Of a DNA stretch of 64,000 nucleotides, positions 37,935 to 47,335 are shown one piece after another. Numbering within the stretch: position 1 is the first letter of the stretch; the number at the start of each line of letters is the position of its first letter. The translations under genes were made by a program, and so were the position numbers. Source of the DNA: Chitinophaga nivalis (lineage in GTDB: Bacteria > Bacteroidota > Bacteroidia > Chitinophagales > Chitinophagaceae). Where the stretch lies: NCBI RefSeq assembly GCF_025989125.1, contig NZ_JAPDNR010000001.1, positions 7,304,087 to 7,368,086 on the forward strand. Direction: 5' to 3'. The notes beneath the pieces are model-generated. The model did not search any database and was not told the origin of the DNA. It saw only the letters and a program-made list of their open reading frames with translations.

Positions 37935-37983
37935 GCCGGCTAAAATAAAAAAACCATTAAAAATATTCTGCTCTATTTTTCCG

Positions 37984-38529
37984 TCAGGTATTTTTATTGA
38001 CCAACGGGGCAGCCAGCAGCTTAAAAACAACCACCAGCAAGGCCAGTACACCTGCACTTACTGCTATTACAAACTTCGCATATACCATCGTTTCCCAAAG
38101 CGTCATCGACATTCCCAGCGGACCACCCTGTACCACCTGCAGCAACCGGTTATTCTCCATGACATCAAACACCCAGGGCAATACCTGTAACAGGGCTACT
38201 ATCAGCAAGATACCGGATAACAACGGGCGGGTATTGATCCGCAGGATCAGCAACCAGACGGCTATCAAAGGATAAATACCCAGCATAAAAAAGTAATCTA
38301 CCCGGAGATGTCTGATCACCTCCGGGATGGCCTCATGTGTGGTCAGCTGTTGCACAGTAGCATACAAATGTGCCTCATCACCAGGCAGCTCCAGTTGCAT
38401 AATGGAAAAACCGGTAACACCTTTGTGTTGTATATCCCGGGTTAATGCACTCATCCAGCCGGTTGTAAAAAGTGCGATGCCAAAGAAAAAAACAAAAATT
38501 TCCCGACGAAACCTGATCAGTTGCTGCAT
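37984..38529 (-). CDS. Four-helix integral membrane protein, unknown
   Basis: A 181-residue protein with four predicted membrane helices at about 10-28, 75-95, 100-120 and 145-170. The loop between helices 1 and 2 is about 45 residues and polar. No catalytic motif is visible. I do not recognise a specific family. It begins 20 bases after the patatin gene stop on the same strand, so the two are probably co-transcribed and may work together at the membrane. Confidence 0.7.
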   Translation of the reverse strand: MQQLIRFRREIFVFFFGIALFTTGWMSALTRDIQHKGVTGFSIMQLELPGDEAHLYATVQQLTTHEAIPEVIRHLRVDYFFMLGIYPLIAVWLLILRINTRPLLSGILLIVALLQVLPWVFDVMENNRLLQVVQGGPLGMSMTLWETMVYAKFVIAVSAGVLALLVVVFKLLAAPLVNKNT

Positions 38530-38549
38530 ATGGATAAACGTTAACAGGA

Positions 38550-40028
38550 TTAATAGAAGTTATTGGGATTCTGCTCCGGTGCATGCTGTTTCTTCCAGTT
38601 TGCCAACCGGGCTTTTTTATAATCTTCCCAATTGAACTCCCGCAGGAATTCCGCACCTGCTTCTACTCCTTTCCGGAAGATCTCACATTTTTCTTCCGTG
38701 GTCATAAAGAAATTCAACCAGTTATGTCCTTTCAGGTATACGGCTTTCACCCCCAGGTCGAAGGCCCTGTTTTTGCTGATGAAATCCCGGTCGTAGTTGG
38801 CGCGCATGGCGCCAATGATTGCATTGGCATAGCTTACCAGACTGCTTTTGCGGTAGCTTACCACATCCGGTAAACTGCTCATCAGCCGGATACCCCAGGT
38901 AGGCATACGCGGAACCGGATAAGCCGGGTTGGAAAATACACTGATCGGAAAATTAGATAAGGTACCTCCATCCACCAACTGGGCCTTTCCCGGCAATACG
39001 ACTCCTTTCCAATCCAGTTCCTGCTGCCATATTTCCAGGTTACTTTTTTTATTCACCCCACTTAGGGTAAAAGTCTGGAAGAAAAGCGGAATAGACATAC
39101 TGGCACGTACAAAATCACCGGGATGGATGTCCTTCATCTTTGCCCAATATAAGTCCCACATACGGGGAAATTCTATCTTCCGGCCGGTTACCACATCGCA
39201 GGTGATAATAGAAAGCATCGGATTGGCCGGCGGACTGGCCACCACACGGCTGGCATCCGGTCGCACACGAAGCCCCGGCGGCACCCGTTTAAAGTGTTTC
39301 TCAAAATCTTCCAGGTCATTGATTTTTCCTAATGCCGGATTCGATTCAATATCATTTTCTGAGATCCGCTTTTTTATCCAGTTATGAAAAAACACCCCTT
39401 CATTCAAACCATATCCGTTTCGGGTAAAATCCTTGAACCGAAAAAAAACATAGACGCCGAAAGTAATCAGCGCCACTATTAAAATGGCTGCTCCCAATCC
39501 AATCCAACGCGCATCATCATAAAAAAAATTGGCCGCAAATGAGGTCAGACAAAAACACAATAAAAACAACAAGGTCCAGTGAAAAAAGCCTACCAGGTTA
39601 CTGATAAAATATTGCTCCACAATAGCCCGCTGTATCAGGCGTTTAACCAGTTTCGTAAAGTTCCAGTTGGTACTTTTTCCATCCACAATTTTGAACAGCT
39701 CCAGTTCCAGGAAATGCTGGATGATTTTTTCAGATTTAGTATCTTCTTTATTGCCTGTGCAGGCCAGTAACATGGCATTGATAGAACCTGCGCTGGTACC
39801 GGCGAGACTAAAAAAACGGATACCAGCTTTTTCAAGGGCGTAGGTATACCCTACCAGGGCAATCCCCCATACGCCCCCGCCTTCCTGCACCAGGTCCACG
39901 TATTGGTGGCCCTGTTCATCGTGTACGTCAGAGACATCCAGCGGATGATCTTTCAGATAGGCCTGCAGGTCTGTAATGACCTGATCTGCCCCTGATTTTG
40001 TAATAAACTCCTGAACAATTTTCTCCAT
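38550..40028 (-). CDS. Patatin-like phospholipase with internal membrane hairpin
   Basis: The 492-residue product has the patatin fold. The oxyanion loop GGGVWG is near 50-55, the nucleophile Ser79 is in GTSAGS, and the catalytic Asp is in VDGGTLSNFP. A hydrophobic stretch of about 55 residues (about 163-220, two helices: WTLLFLLCFCLTSFAANFF and LGAAILIVALITFGVYVFF) is inserted between the Ser motif and the rest of the domain, which is unusual. The frame opens at a TTG (40034); the ATG at 40028 is preferred. It would hydrolyse acyl esters of membrane lipids at the inner membrane. The downstream membrane protein may be a partner. Confidence 0.86.
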   Translation of the reverse strand: MEKIVQEFITKSGADQVITDLQAYLKDHPLDVSDVHDEQGHQYVDLVQEGGGVWGIALVGYTYALEKAGIRFFSLAGTSAGSINAMLLACTGNKEDTKSEKIIQHFLELELFKIVDGKSTNWNFTKLVKRLIQRAIVEQYFISNLVGFFHWTLLFLLCFCLTSFAANFFYDDARWIGLGAAILIVALITFGVYVFFRFKDFTRNGYGLNEGVFFHNWIKKRISENDIESNPALGKINDLEDFEKHFKRVPPGLRVRPDASRVVASPPANPMLSIITCDVVTGRKIEFPRMWDLYWAKMKDIHPGDFVRASMSIPLFFQTFTLSGVNKKSNLEIWQQELDWKGVVLPGKAQLVDGGTLSNFPISVFSNPAYPVPRMPTWGIRLMSSLPDVVSYRKSSLVSYANAIIGAMRANYDRDFISKNRAFDLGVKAVYLKGHNWLNFFMTTEEKCEIFRKGVEAGAEFLREFNWEDYKKARLANWKKQHAPEQNPNNFY

Positions 40029-40374
40029 CTTCAATAGGTATTTAAGGATTTATATGGATTAAAATCTCCTCCTCCCCGGTAAGAGGATCCGATCATCGAT
40101 ACAATTGGTTGCAGCTCCATTAGCAGGTGGTGGGGCTGGATAAGACATAACCACAGGAAGCACGCAGGTTTTATCATAGTATGCCATCATAACAGTTTAT
40201 GACAACAGTAATTCCGGGGTCAGCAAATTACTTCCTATACTTCTAATGTAAAAAAAATAAACGGAACCGGAAAGCAGGTGGTCAAACATCCGTAGAAACA
40301 CGTACGGCCTGCTGTCTGTACTATTCTCCTGGTAGTACAAACAACAGACCGCAAGTTCCCTTTATAAGGCAGGG
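40029..40374. other. Intergenic region
   Basis: About 346 bases between the patatin gene start and the OmpA-domain gene stop. It contains the terminator at 40305-40351 and presumably the patatin promoter. No gene is supported. Confidence 0.5.
40305..40351 (-). terminator. Hairpin terminator of the OmpA-domain gene
   Basis: Two 18-base arms, 40305-40322 and 40334-40351. Three positions mismatch in plus-strand RNA but become G-U pairs in minus-strand RNA, giving a full 18-pair stem. That polarity fits termination of the minus-strand gene. The trailing T-run is weak. Confidence 0.55.
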
Positions 40375-41655
40375 CTATAGTTTAATAAATTCCACCCGGC
40401 GGTTATTGGCTTTTCCCACGGTCGTGGTATTATCGCCCAGGGGCTGTGTTTTGCCCTTACCATCGGTTTCCAGGCGATTCTCCGCAATACTGAAGGTTTT
40501 GCCAAGAGCGGCTTTTACGGCTGCTGCCCGGCGTTTAGACAGGTCCAGGTTCAACTGATCATTCCCATCTGCATCCGTATGCCCTACAATTCTCACGCGT
40601 ACCGCAGGGTTTTCTGTCAATACTGCTGCAATATCTTTCAGGGCACCGTAAGATTCCGGTTTGATGTAATCGCTGTTCGGATCGAACAGAATGCCATGGG
40701 TAACAAATTTACCGGTGGTCAGCAATTTGTTGCGGGTATCTGCAGCCCCTACAGCCAGCCGGATATTGCTGATAAAGAAAGCGCCGTCATTGTTATCAAA
40801 GTTGGGGGCGTATGCACCAAATACCAGGGAATTGAAACGGGCGCCGGCCTCCAGTGCTCTGGGCAGGTCCAGGATTTTGGTACTGTCGAGGTACACGCGT
40901 ACCCTTTGCTGCTGCCGCCAGATCGATACCCTTACCGTATTTTTCTCCGGTACATGAAACTCCGGCATTTTACCAATGGAGTTACTGCCAATGATACTGG
41001 AGTAATAACTGAAAGTACCGTAGCCGCTGGATTTGGGATTCAGCTGTATTTTAAACGCCGGAATGGAAGCACCACCTGCGGCGCCATTGTCAAATTTTTC
41101 ATCGGTACTGGCAGCATTTAACAAGCTGATTGTCAGTTCTGATATCGAGGCAATATTGTTATGAGCCATTACATCCAGCTGGAGTGTAAAATTATCTGGC
41201 AGTGGTTTATTCACATATTCCGGATAAAAGATACCATCCTGTTTGAGTGCCAGCCACTTACCTGGCCGGTTGCTGACCGTTACCAGCTCCGCACCGGAAC
41301 GGGTATTCCATTGCCCGGGGAAATCTCCGACGGCATCCTGTTCGAAACTCTCCTGCATGATAATCGTTTCTCCCGGTACAAAATCGAAACGGGAATAGGC
41401 AGTAATACCAACATTCGTAGTACCGTTGCCGTTAGTTATATCCGGTTGATTACCGACTGGTCCATCTGTGGGAGTATCACCTGTTTGTACCGGCTTTTTC
41501 TTAGGTTCAGTCGCTTTGTCAATGGTTTGGTCGATCGTTCTGTCTACCTTTTCATTTACCTTCTGTTGTACCCTGTTTTTGATGCGGTCGAGAAACTGGG
41601 CATGAACGCTGGTACCGGTTATGCCAGCAATCAATAAGATTATTAACTTTTTCAT
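40375..41655 (-). CDS. OmpA-family peptidoglycan-associated outer-membrane protein
   Basis: A 426-residue secreted protein with a signal peptide (MKKLIILLIAGITGTSVHAQ). A charged helical stretch follows at about 20-60 (KNRVQQKVNEKVDRTIDQTI), then a beta-sandwich resembling a LamG/concanavalin fold at about 95-300. The C-terminal OmpA domain is at about 315-426, with the peptidoglycan-binding signature RIVGHTDADGNDQLNLDLSKRRAAAV and NRRVEFIKL at the end. It probably tethers the outer membrane to peptidoglycan while the middle domain binds a partner or glycan. It is monocistronic. Confidence 0.88.
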   Translation of the reverse strand: MKKLIILLIAGITGTSVHAQFLDRIKNRVQQKVNEKVDRTIDQTIDKATEPKKKPVQTGDTPTDGPVGNQPDITNGNGTTNVGITAYSRFDFVPGETIIMQESFEQDAVGDFPGQWNTRSGAELVTVSNRPGKWLALKQDGIFYPEYVNKPLPDNFTLQLDVMAHNNIASISELTISLLNAASTDEKFDNGAAGGASIPAFKIQLNPKSSGYGTFSYYSSIIGSNSIGKMPEFHVPEKNTVRVSIWRQQQRVRVYLDSTKILDLPRALEAGARFNSLVFGAYAPNFDNNDGAFFISNIRLAVGAADTRNKLLTTGKFVTHGILFDPNSDYIKPESYGALKDIAAVLTENPAVRVRIVGHTDADGNDQLNLDLSKRRAAAVKAALGKTFSIAENRLETDGKGKTQPLGDNTTTVGKANNRRVEFIKL

Positions 41656-41939
41656 CTGACAGATTTTAGATTGGAAGAAATGCTTCAGTCATTGCAAGGT
41701 ACATATGTTAAAAATAACCTAAAGAATTTTTAGCCCAATTTATCCGTTTTCCGGCCTTTTCTTTTACAGACGGACATTTTTCATTCACCACGGATAAATA
41801 AACGGAACTTTTCCGGCAACCCGATGGAGGGGAAAACACAATTTCCCGTTTCATTGATAGAATACACTCACAATATTTTACTGTAGCAATCTGTGAGGCT
41901 TATATAAATATTTTTAATAAGGGGAGACGATAGAACCAT

Positions 41940-44435
41940 ATGCGAAAACAATGGACTGTACTTGTGTGCCTGCTTGGTTTTGTATGGAAGGCGCAATCGC
42001 AGGGGGTGATCAATGTTACCGGGAAAGTAGTATCTGGCTTTACCCAGGAACCGCTTCCCTACGCCACATTATACTGGAAAACGGGGGGATATGGTTGTAT
42101 GACAGATAGTATCGGTCATTTCAGCATCCGGAAAAGCCACCATGCGGCGGATACCCTGATGATCCGGTATGTGGGCTATATCGTAAAACAACTCCCTGCC
42201 GGTGACTGGAACCTGTCTGCCCCCTTGCAGATAGAACTGACAACTGCCTTGCGGGACGGGGTAGAAGTAAAAAGCAAACTAAACAAAGGACAGGTATGGT
42301 GGCGGCAGATTGTAAAACATAAACCACAGAATGCGCCGGGCCACTATAACAACTACCATGCCCGTTTATACAATAAACTGGAGATAGATGTTGCCAACCT
42401 GCATCAGACACGCTGGCAACACACCAGACTCATGCGGCCGTTTTCCTTTGCGTTGCAGCAAATAGACAGCACTACAGAAAAACATCCTTTTCTGCCGGTT
42501 TTCCTCAGCGAAACCCTGTCTGACTACTACACTTCCGCCACCCCGCTGCGGGTACGGGAAGAAATACAAGCCTTGCATGCCAGCGGGGTTAAAAATGAAT
42601 CCGTCATGGAATACCTGGGCGGTATCAATCAGAAAATCAATACCTATGCGGATTACATGCAGATATTGGGCAGAGAATTCATCAGCCCTGTCAGTGTAGC
42701 CGGCGACAAATACTATCATTACAAAGGACTCGATACAGTACAACAGAACGGTGAACAATATTTCCATCTCAGCTTTACCCCCAAAAGAGAAGGCGAAAAC
42801 CTCTTTTCCGGCGACTGCTGGATACAAAGCAGTACCTGGGCGTTGCAGAAAATCAGCATGACCGTTACCGGCGCTGTTAATATCAACTTTGTAAAACGGC
42901 TGGACATCATACAGGAATTTTCTCCGCTGAACCAGAAAGAATGGGCTGTGACGAAAGACCGGTTTATCGTGGAACTCAGTCCGCTGGGGAAAAACAAAAC
43001 CTCCTTCATTGCCCGGAAAACAACCCTGTATCAAAACATCCATGTCAACGAAGATTACATCGGCGCCAGACTGGATGCCAACACCAAACGGGAAGAGGTA
43101 GTCATCGCCGACAGCGCACGTAGCACTACGCCTGACTACTGGAACCAGCATCGCCCGGAATCATTAACCGCCAACGAAAAGGTGGCACTAACGTTAGTGG
43201 ATACACTAAAATCAATGCCGGCATTCAAAAAATTAAGCAATACGGTTACCTTCCTCTTCGATGGACATATTAAAATGGGGAAACTGGAAATTGGCCCCTG
43301 GTACAAATGGCTCAGTTACAACCAGGCAGAAGGCCTCCGGCTGCGTTTCGACCTGGGTACCACAGCTGCTTTCAGCCAATCATGGCGACTATACGGTTAC
43401 CTGGCCTATGGCACTAAAGACAAAGCCGTTAAAGGTAAAATAGCCGCCAGCTACGAAAAGCCGGGTACCCCCTGGCGTTTCATGGCCTCCTATAAAGACG
43501 ATCTCGACAACGTACAACGGGGATTCAACGGGGAAGAAGTAACCCTGGATAATATTTTCGGGCAGGCCATCCGGCGAAAGGGCATTCCCCAGAAATTTAT
43601 CCGGGAAGAGGAAATACAGCTCTCTGTTACCCGGAAGCTGCCTTTCAACTTCTCCCTTCAGGGAACCGTAGCCCGGAACGAATATACGACCTATGCTCCG
43701 CTACCACCCCATCAGCTGTTCCGGAAACCCGGCGACATCTACGAGGAAGTGGTAAATACCTCCTTTCAGCTGAAAGCCCGCTATGCGCCAGGCGAAAAGG
43801 AACTCCGTACCTTCCGGAAAACACGGCGGATACGCAGTAACCTGCCGGTGGCAGAAGTAGCGTGGACCCTAGCTCCTGCCGGCGTCGCCGACAGCAAATA
43901 CTATTACCAGAAGATAACCATGAGCCTCCAGCAACGCTTCCGGATTCCACGCTGGGGCCAGATCAGTTATATGGCCTATGCCGGGAAAATATTTTCGGAC
44001 CAGCTGCCGTTTATGCTGCTCCAGGTACACCCGGGCAATGAAACCTACTACTATAACCGGGAAGCATTTAACCTGCTGCAGAAGTATGAGTTGCTGAGCG
44101 ATCAGTATGCCGGCGTCAATATAGAACACAACTTCGATGGCAAACTGCTGCACCTGTTGCCATTTATGCGAAAAACCGGCGTACGCCAGTTCTGGCATGC
44201 CAAGGCGGTCGTTGGTAGCCTCTCGCGCGAAAACAAGCGGTATAACCGCCTCGAATACAGCGAATATGGCATGCGCTCCCTGAATGGTCAGGTTTATGCA
44301 GAAGTAGGTACCGGATTCGATAATATTTTCAGGTTTTTCCGGATAGATGGGGTATGGCGTTTTTCACCTTATCATACAGCTGCTTCGCAAACAGGCCACT
44401 TTAGCCTCTTTGGCAGCTTCCGGCTGCAGTTTTAA
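41940..44435 (+). CDS. DUF5686/carboxypeptidase-regulatory-like outer-membrane protein
   Basis: The 831-residue protein has a signal peptide (about 1-21). A carboxypeptidase-regulatory-like domain at 22-105 includes VTGKVVSGFTQEPLPYATLYW and ADTLMIRYVGYIVKQL. The rest is the long DUF5686 region common in Bacteroidota, rich in aromatic beta-strands, and ends in FSLFGSFRLQF with a terminal Phe as in outer-membrane barrels. The family is TonB-receptor-like in its front domain but has no plug, so it is not a receptor. Its function is unknown. It is divergent from the OmpA-domain gene and stands alone. Confidence 0.85.
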   Translation: MRKQWTVLVCLLGFVWKAQSQGVINVTGKVVSGFTQEPLPYATLYWKTGGYGCMTDSIGHFSIRKSHHAADTLMIRYVGYIVKQLPAGDWNLSAPLQIELTTALRDGVEVKSKLNKGQVWWRQIVKHKPQNAPGHYNNYHARLYNKLEIDVANLHQTRWQHTRLMRPFSFALQQIDSTTEKHPFLPVFLSETLSDYYTSATPLRVREEIQALHASGVKNESVMEYLGGINQKINTYADYMQILGREFISPVSVAGDKYYHYKGLDTVQQNGEQYFHLSFTPKREGENLFSGDCWIQSSTWALQKISMTVTGAVNINFVKRLDIIQEFSPLNQKEWAVTKDRFIVELSPLGKNKTSFIARKTTLYQNIHVNEDYIGARLDANTKREEVVIADSARSTTPDYWNQHRPESLTANEKVALTLVDTLKSMPAFKKLSNTVTFLFDGHIKMGKLEIGPWYKWLSYNQAEGLRLRFDLGTTAAFSQSWRLYGYLAYGTKDKAVKGKIAASYEKPGTPWRFMASYKDDLDNVQRGFNGEEVTLDNIFGQAIRRKGIPQKFIREEEIQLSVTRKLPFNFSLQGTVARNEYTTYAPLPPHQLFRKPGDIYEEVVNTSFQLKARYAPGEKELRTFRKTRRIRSNLPVAEVAWTLAPAGVADSKYYYQKITMSLQQRFRIPRWGQISYMAYAGKIFSDQLPFMLLQVHPGNETYYYNREAFNLLQKYELLSDQYAGVNIEHNFDGKLLHLLPFMRKTGVRQFWHAKAVVGSLSRENKRYNRLEYSEYGMRSLNGQVYAEVGTGFDNIFRFFRIDGVWRFSPYHTAASQTGHFSLFGSFRLQF

Positions 44436-44512
44436 ACATACGATGAACTTATCCAGTACTTTACAGGAAGCATGCGATCTGTTTACAGGATAAGGCTTAT
44501 ACGCTGTAAAGC

Positions 44513-44540
44513 TTGACAGTAGTGGTTATCACAGTATAAT
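44513..44540 (+). promoter_or_regulatory. E. coli-like -35/-10 promoter match
   Basis: TTGACA at 44513-44518 and TATAAT at 44535-44540 are both perfect sigma-70 consensus boxes with a 16-base spacer, 135 bases before the next ATG. Bacteroidota housekeeping promoters normally differ, so it may be chance. Confidence 0.3.
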
Positions 44541-44674
44541 TCACTACCTTTAACAGGCAATTAACATATAATTTGCGTAATTCACATAGGGGAAAACCGT
44601 TGCACGAGCGTTTAATATATACGAGAAATGCAACGCATCCTATCGTAAATGATCTGATCAAAAACTTCTGGTTT

Positions 44675-45124
44675 ATGCAACAACGCTTATACCGCTCTTT
44701 ACTGGTTGGCATCTCCCTGGCAACGACTATGTCTGTAAAAGCCCAACAGGCATTATTACCGGATCAGAATCCGCGCTACCGGGAAAGTATGGATTACTAC
44801 CTGCTCAAAGAAGATTCACTGACGAGACAGCAAAGTACGACCGTACAACAGACCTATAAGGCATACGATTTTTTCGAGGCAAAAAGAGAAAGACGCGATC
44901 AACGCCGTCAATGGCGTCATGAATGGCGGATGGCCAATGCCAACAATTATTCCTACTACGATCCCGGATTCGGATATCCCGGCCTGGGGTATGGCTACGG
45001 ATTCGGGGGTGGTTATCCCTACTACGGCAGACATTACCGTTATCGTCACAACAACGGTGTCAACTGGGGGAATGTAGCTGCTTTAACGTCCATAGGAATG
45101 GGCATCTATTGGCTTTCAAGATAA
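44675..45124 (+). CDS. Small secreted protein with Gly/Tyr-rich tail
   Basis: A 149-residue exported protein. The signal peptide (MQQRLYRSLLVGISLATTMSVKAQQA) is clear from the ATG at 44675; the open frame extends upstream to 44573, but that part is not signal sequence. A charged helical middle (about 60-90, EAKRERRDQRRQWRHEWRM) is followed by a Gly/Tyr-rich low-complexity stretch (about 100-130) and a short hydrophobic end. I do not recognise a family. It sits 27 bases ahead of the LpoB-like gene on the same strand, so it is probably part of that envelope operon. Confidence 0.7.
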   Translation: MQQRLYRSLLVGISLATTMSVKAQQALLPDQNPRYRESMDYYLLKEDSLTRQQSTTVQQTYKAYDFFEAKRERRDQRRQWRHEWRMANANNYSYYDPGFGYPGLGYGYGFGGGYPYYGRHYRYRHNNGVNWGNVAALTSIGMGIYWLSR

Positions 45125-45151
45125 AACAATCCATAATAAACACAACAATCC

Positions 45152-45745
45152 ATGCTTAAACTTAATGCATTCGCATTTATCGGATTATTATCCGCAGGTA
45201 TTTTATTACAATCATGTGCCCATAAAGTTACCCGGGTAAGCGAGAATGAGCAAATCGACATCAGTGGCCGTTGGAATAACACCGACTCCCGCCTGGCAGC
45301 AGAAGAACTGACTAAAAACGTATTGTCTGAAAACTGGCTGAGCAACTTCCTGCAACAGCAACAAGGTAAAAAACCAGTTGTAATTGTAGGATTAGTCGCC
45401 AACAAGAGCCATGAACACATCGATGCAGAAACCTTCACCAAAGATATAGAACGTGCCTTTGTTGTTACGCAGAAAGTAAGGGTAGTACAAGGCGGCGCCA
45501 AAAGAGAAGAGCTGAGAGGCGAAAGAGCAGACCAGCAAAAAAACTCCTCTGTTTCCACCATGAAAAAATGGGGTCTGGAAGTAGGCGCTGATTACATCAT
45601 GCAGGGAAGTATCAACTCCATTGTGGATTCCCACAAAAGACAAAAAGTAGTTTACTATCAGGTAAACATGGAGCTGACTGACCTGCAAACCAACGAAGTA
45701 GTATGGATAGGCGAAAAGAAAATAGCCAAATACGTAAAGAATTAG
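45152..45745 (+). CDS. LpoB-like penicillin-binding protein activator lipoprotein
   Basis: The 197-residue lipoprotein (lipobox LLQSC, Cys22) matches the LpoB/YcfM family. Markers are VSENEQIDISGRWNNTDSRLAAEEL at about 30-55 (read in parts), PVVIVGLVANKSHEHIDA near 75-92, and GADYIMQGSINSIVDS followed by YYQVNMELTDLQTNEVVW near the end. In Gammaproteobacteria LpoB activates the peptidoglycan synthase PBP1b from the outer membrane. The homologous role in Bacteroidota is inferred. The next gene is the lipoprotein commonly found beside it. Confidence 0.87.
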   Translation: MLKLNAFAFIGLLSAGILLQSCAHKVTRVSENEQIDISGRWNNTDSRLAAEELTKNVLSENWLSNFLQQQQGKKPVVIVGLVANKSHEHIDAETFTKDIERAFVVTQKVRVVQGGAKREELRGERADQQKNSSVSTMKKWGLEVGADYIMQGSINSIVDSHKRQKVVYYQVNMELTDLQTNEVVWIGEKKIAKYVKN

Positions 45746-45764
45746 TCGTCGGTTGACATTTATA

Positions 45765-45804
45765 CATCTTCGTATATACTCACTAATAAGTATATACGAA
45801 GATG
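45765..45804 (+). promoter_or_regulatory. Intercistronic hairpin in the lpoB-like operon
   Basis: Perfect 16-bp arms, 45765-45780 and 45789-45804, with an 8-base loop, in the 83-base gap between the LpoB-like gene and its partner. There is no T-run, so it more likely stabilises mRNA, binds a protein or attenuates transcription than fully terminates it. Confidence 0.55.
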
Positions 45805-45828
45805 ACTGCACAAGATATGGAATAATTC

Positions 45829-47244
45829 ATGAGCAAGATATTGAATCAATGGAAGTGGGTCCTGGGCTATGCGCTGCTAATCACTATACCTGTTTCCTGC
45901 CGGACCTACAACGATGCGATCGGTCAATACTATGGTGCTCTTTCTCAGGGGCGTTTTGACGAGGCCGCGACCCAGCTCGACAGGAATAAATTCCTGCGTT
46001 ACGGACGTAACAAACTGTTGCTCCTCATGGAGAAAGGTAAAACTGCCTTCTTACAGGGACGCTACCAGGAAAGTAATCTCTACTTCAACGAGGCCGACTC
46101 CTTCCTCGAAAGAGGCCGCCGTAATAAAGTATGGGATCAGACATTAGGTATTCTCGTTAATCCCGCGATGCAGCAATATGCCGGAGAAGACTTTGAAAAG
46201 TTGCTCATCCACTATTATAAAGCGCTCAACTACCTGCAGCTGCATCAGACAGAAGATGCTGTAGTAGAAGCCCGCCGCATCAGCCTGAGTAACTACGAAC
46301 TCAATGACCGCAAAAAAGACAAAACCAACAAATACTCCAATGATGCATTTGCCCTGATTATGCAAGGCATCATTTACGAAAGCGCCGGCGATAAAAACAA
46401 TGCTTTTATCTCCTACCGCAATGCTACAGATGTTTTTCTGCGGCAACCCGACAAAACCTACTATAACACCCCGATACCCGGACAATTACAGGAAGACCTG
46501 CTACGCACTGCGTATCAGCTGGGCTTTACCACTGAACTGAGCTATTACGAAAAGGAATTGGGCCGCAAATACAGCCCGGTGAAAGAAAGTGATGGCGGCG
46601 AAGTGGTCATTTTCTGGGAAAACGGACTGGCTCCGGTAAAAGTGGAAAATAATTTCTTCTTTACCATTACGGAAAGAGGACCTGGTAATTTTATGTTTAC
46701 CAATCCTGATCAAACCATCTTTATCCCGTTTGATTTCAAACTTACTTCCAGTGACGCAGGCAACCGCCTGAAAGGCCTGGAAGCGTTCCGCGTTGCCTTC
46801 CCTAAGTATGAAGAACAACCGCTTTATTACACCGGCGGGCATGTGCAGGTGAACGATACCAACAATATTCCCATTCCGCTGGAACAGGTGGAAAATATAA
46901 ACCAGCTGGCCTTTAGTACCCTGCAGGAAAGATTCCTGAAAGAGATGGCATTAACCCTCGCCCGGATGGCCGTAAAAAAGCTGGCAGAACATGAAGTGAA
47001 GAAAGATAATGAATCCCTGGGACAAGCCGTTAACCTGCTCGGATTACTGACAGAGAAAGCAGATACCCGCAACTGGCAAAGCCTGCCTCACACCATTTAT
47101 TATTCCCGTGTTCCACTGAAAAAAGGAGCCAATAAATTATCACTTACCCTCAGCGGTGCACATGGTAACAAAACCGTTACGCTGGATGTAGCCGGCAATG
47201 GCGGATTGCAAACCATTCATTACTCTTCGCTGCAGAAATCCTGA
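45829..47244 (+). CDS. TPR-like lipoprotein of the LpoB-associated (COG3014-like) family
   Basis: A 471-residue lipoprotein with lipobox cysteine Cys24 (IPVSC). The N-terminal half (about 25-215) is a helical TPR-type repeat array (YYGALSQGRFDEAATQLDRN, KGKTAFLQGRYQESNLYFNEAD, HYYKALNYLQLHQTEDAVVEAR). The C-terminal half is a beta-rich domain including GEVVIFWENGLAPVKVEN. It matches the conserved lipoprotein family typically encoded next to LpoB, so the two may form an envelope complex. The exact role is unknown. The gene ends at a strong terminator. Confidence 0.8.
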   Translation: MSKILNQWKWVLGYALLITIPVSCRTYNDAIGQYYGALSQGRFDEAATQLDRNKFLRYGRNKLLLLMEKGKTAFLQGRYQESNLYFNEADSFLERGRRNKVWDQTLGILVNPAMQQYAGEDFEKLLIHYYKALNYLQLHQTEDAVVEARRISLSNYELNDRKKDKTNKYSNDAFALIMQGIIYESAGDKNNAFISYRNATDVFLRQPDKTYYNTPIPGQLQEDLLRTAYQLGFTTELSYYEKELGRKYSPVKESDGGEVVIFWENGLAPVKVENNFFFTITERGPGNFMFTNPDQTIFIPFDFKLTSSDAGNRLKGLEAFRVAFPKYEEQPLYYTGGHVQVNDTNNIPIPLEQVENINQLAFSTLQERFLKEMALTLARMAVKKLAEHEVKKDNESLGQAVNLLGLLTEKADTRNWQSLPHTIYYSRVPLKKGANKLSLTLSGAHGNKTVTLDVAGNGGLQTIHYSSLQKS

Positions 47245-47255
47245 TAAAAAAAATT

Positions 47256-47318
47256 AAGCAGGCCACATATACCGGAGGCGCTTCGCGCTACTACTTATCC
47301 GATATATGTGGCCTGCTT
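47256..47318. terminator. Bidirectional hairpin terminator
   Basis: Perfect 16-bp arms, 47256-47271 and 47303-47318, with a 31-base loop containing a smaller GGCGCTTCGCGC-type stem. An A-run on the left and TTCTTTG on the right suit both convergent genes. Confidence 0.82.
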
Positions 47319-47335
47319 CTTTGTTACTACAATGC

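Noticed and set aside
42366..43151. 261-codon minus-strand frame inside the DUF5686 gene
   Set aside because: Antisense shadow of a well-supported gene, with no recognisable domain.
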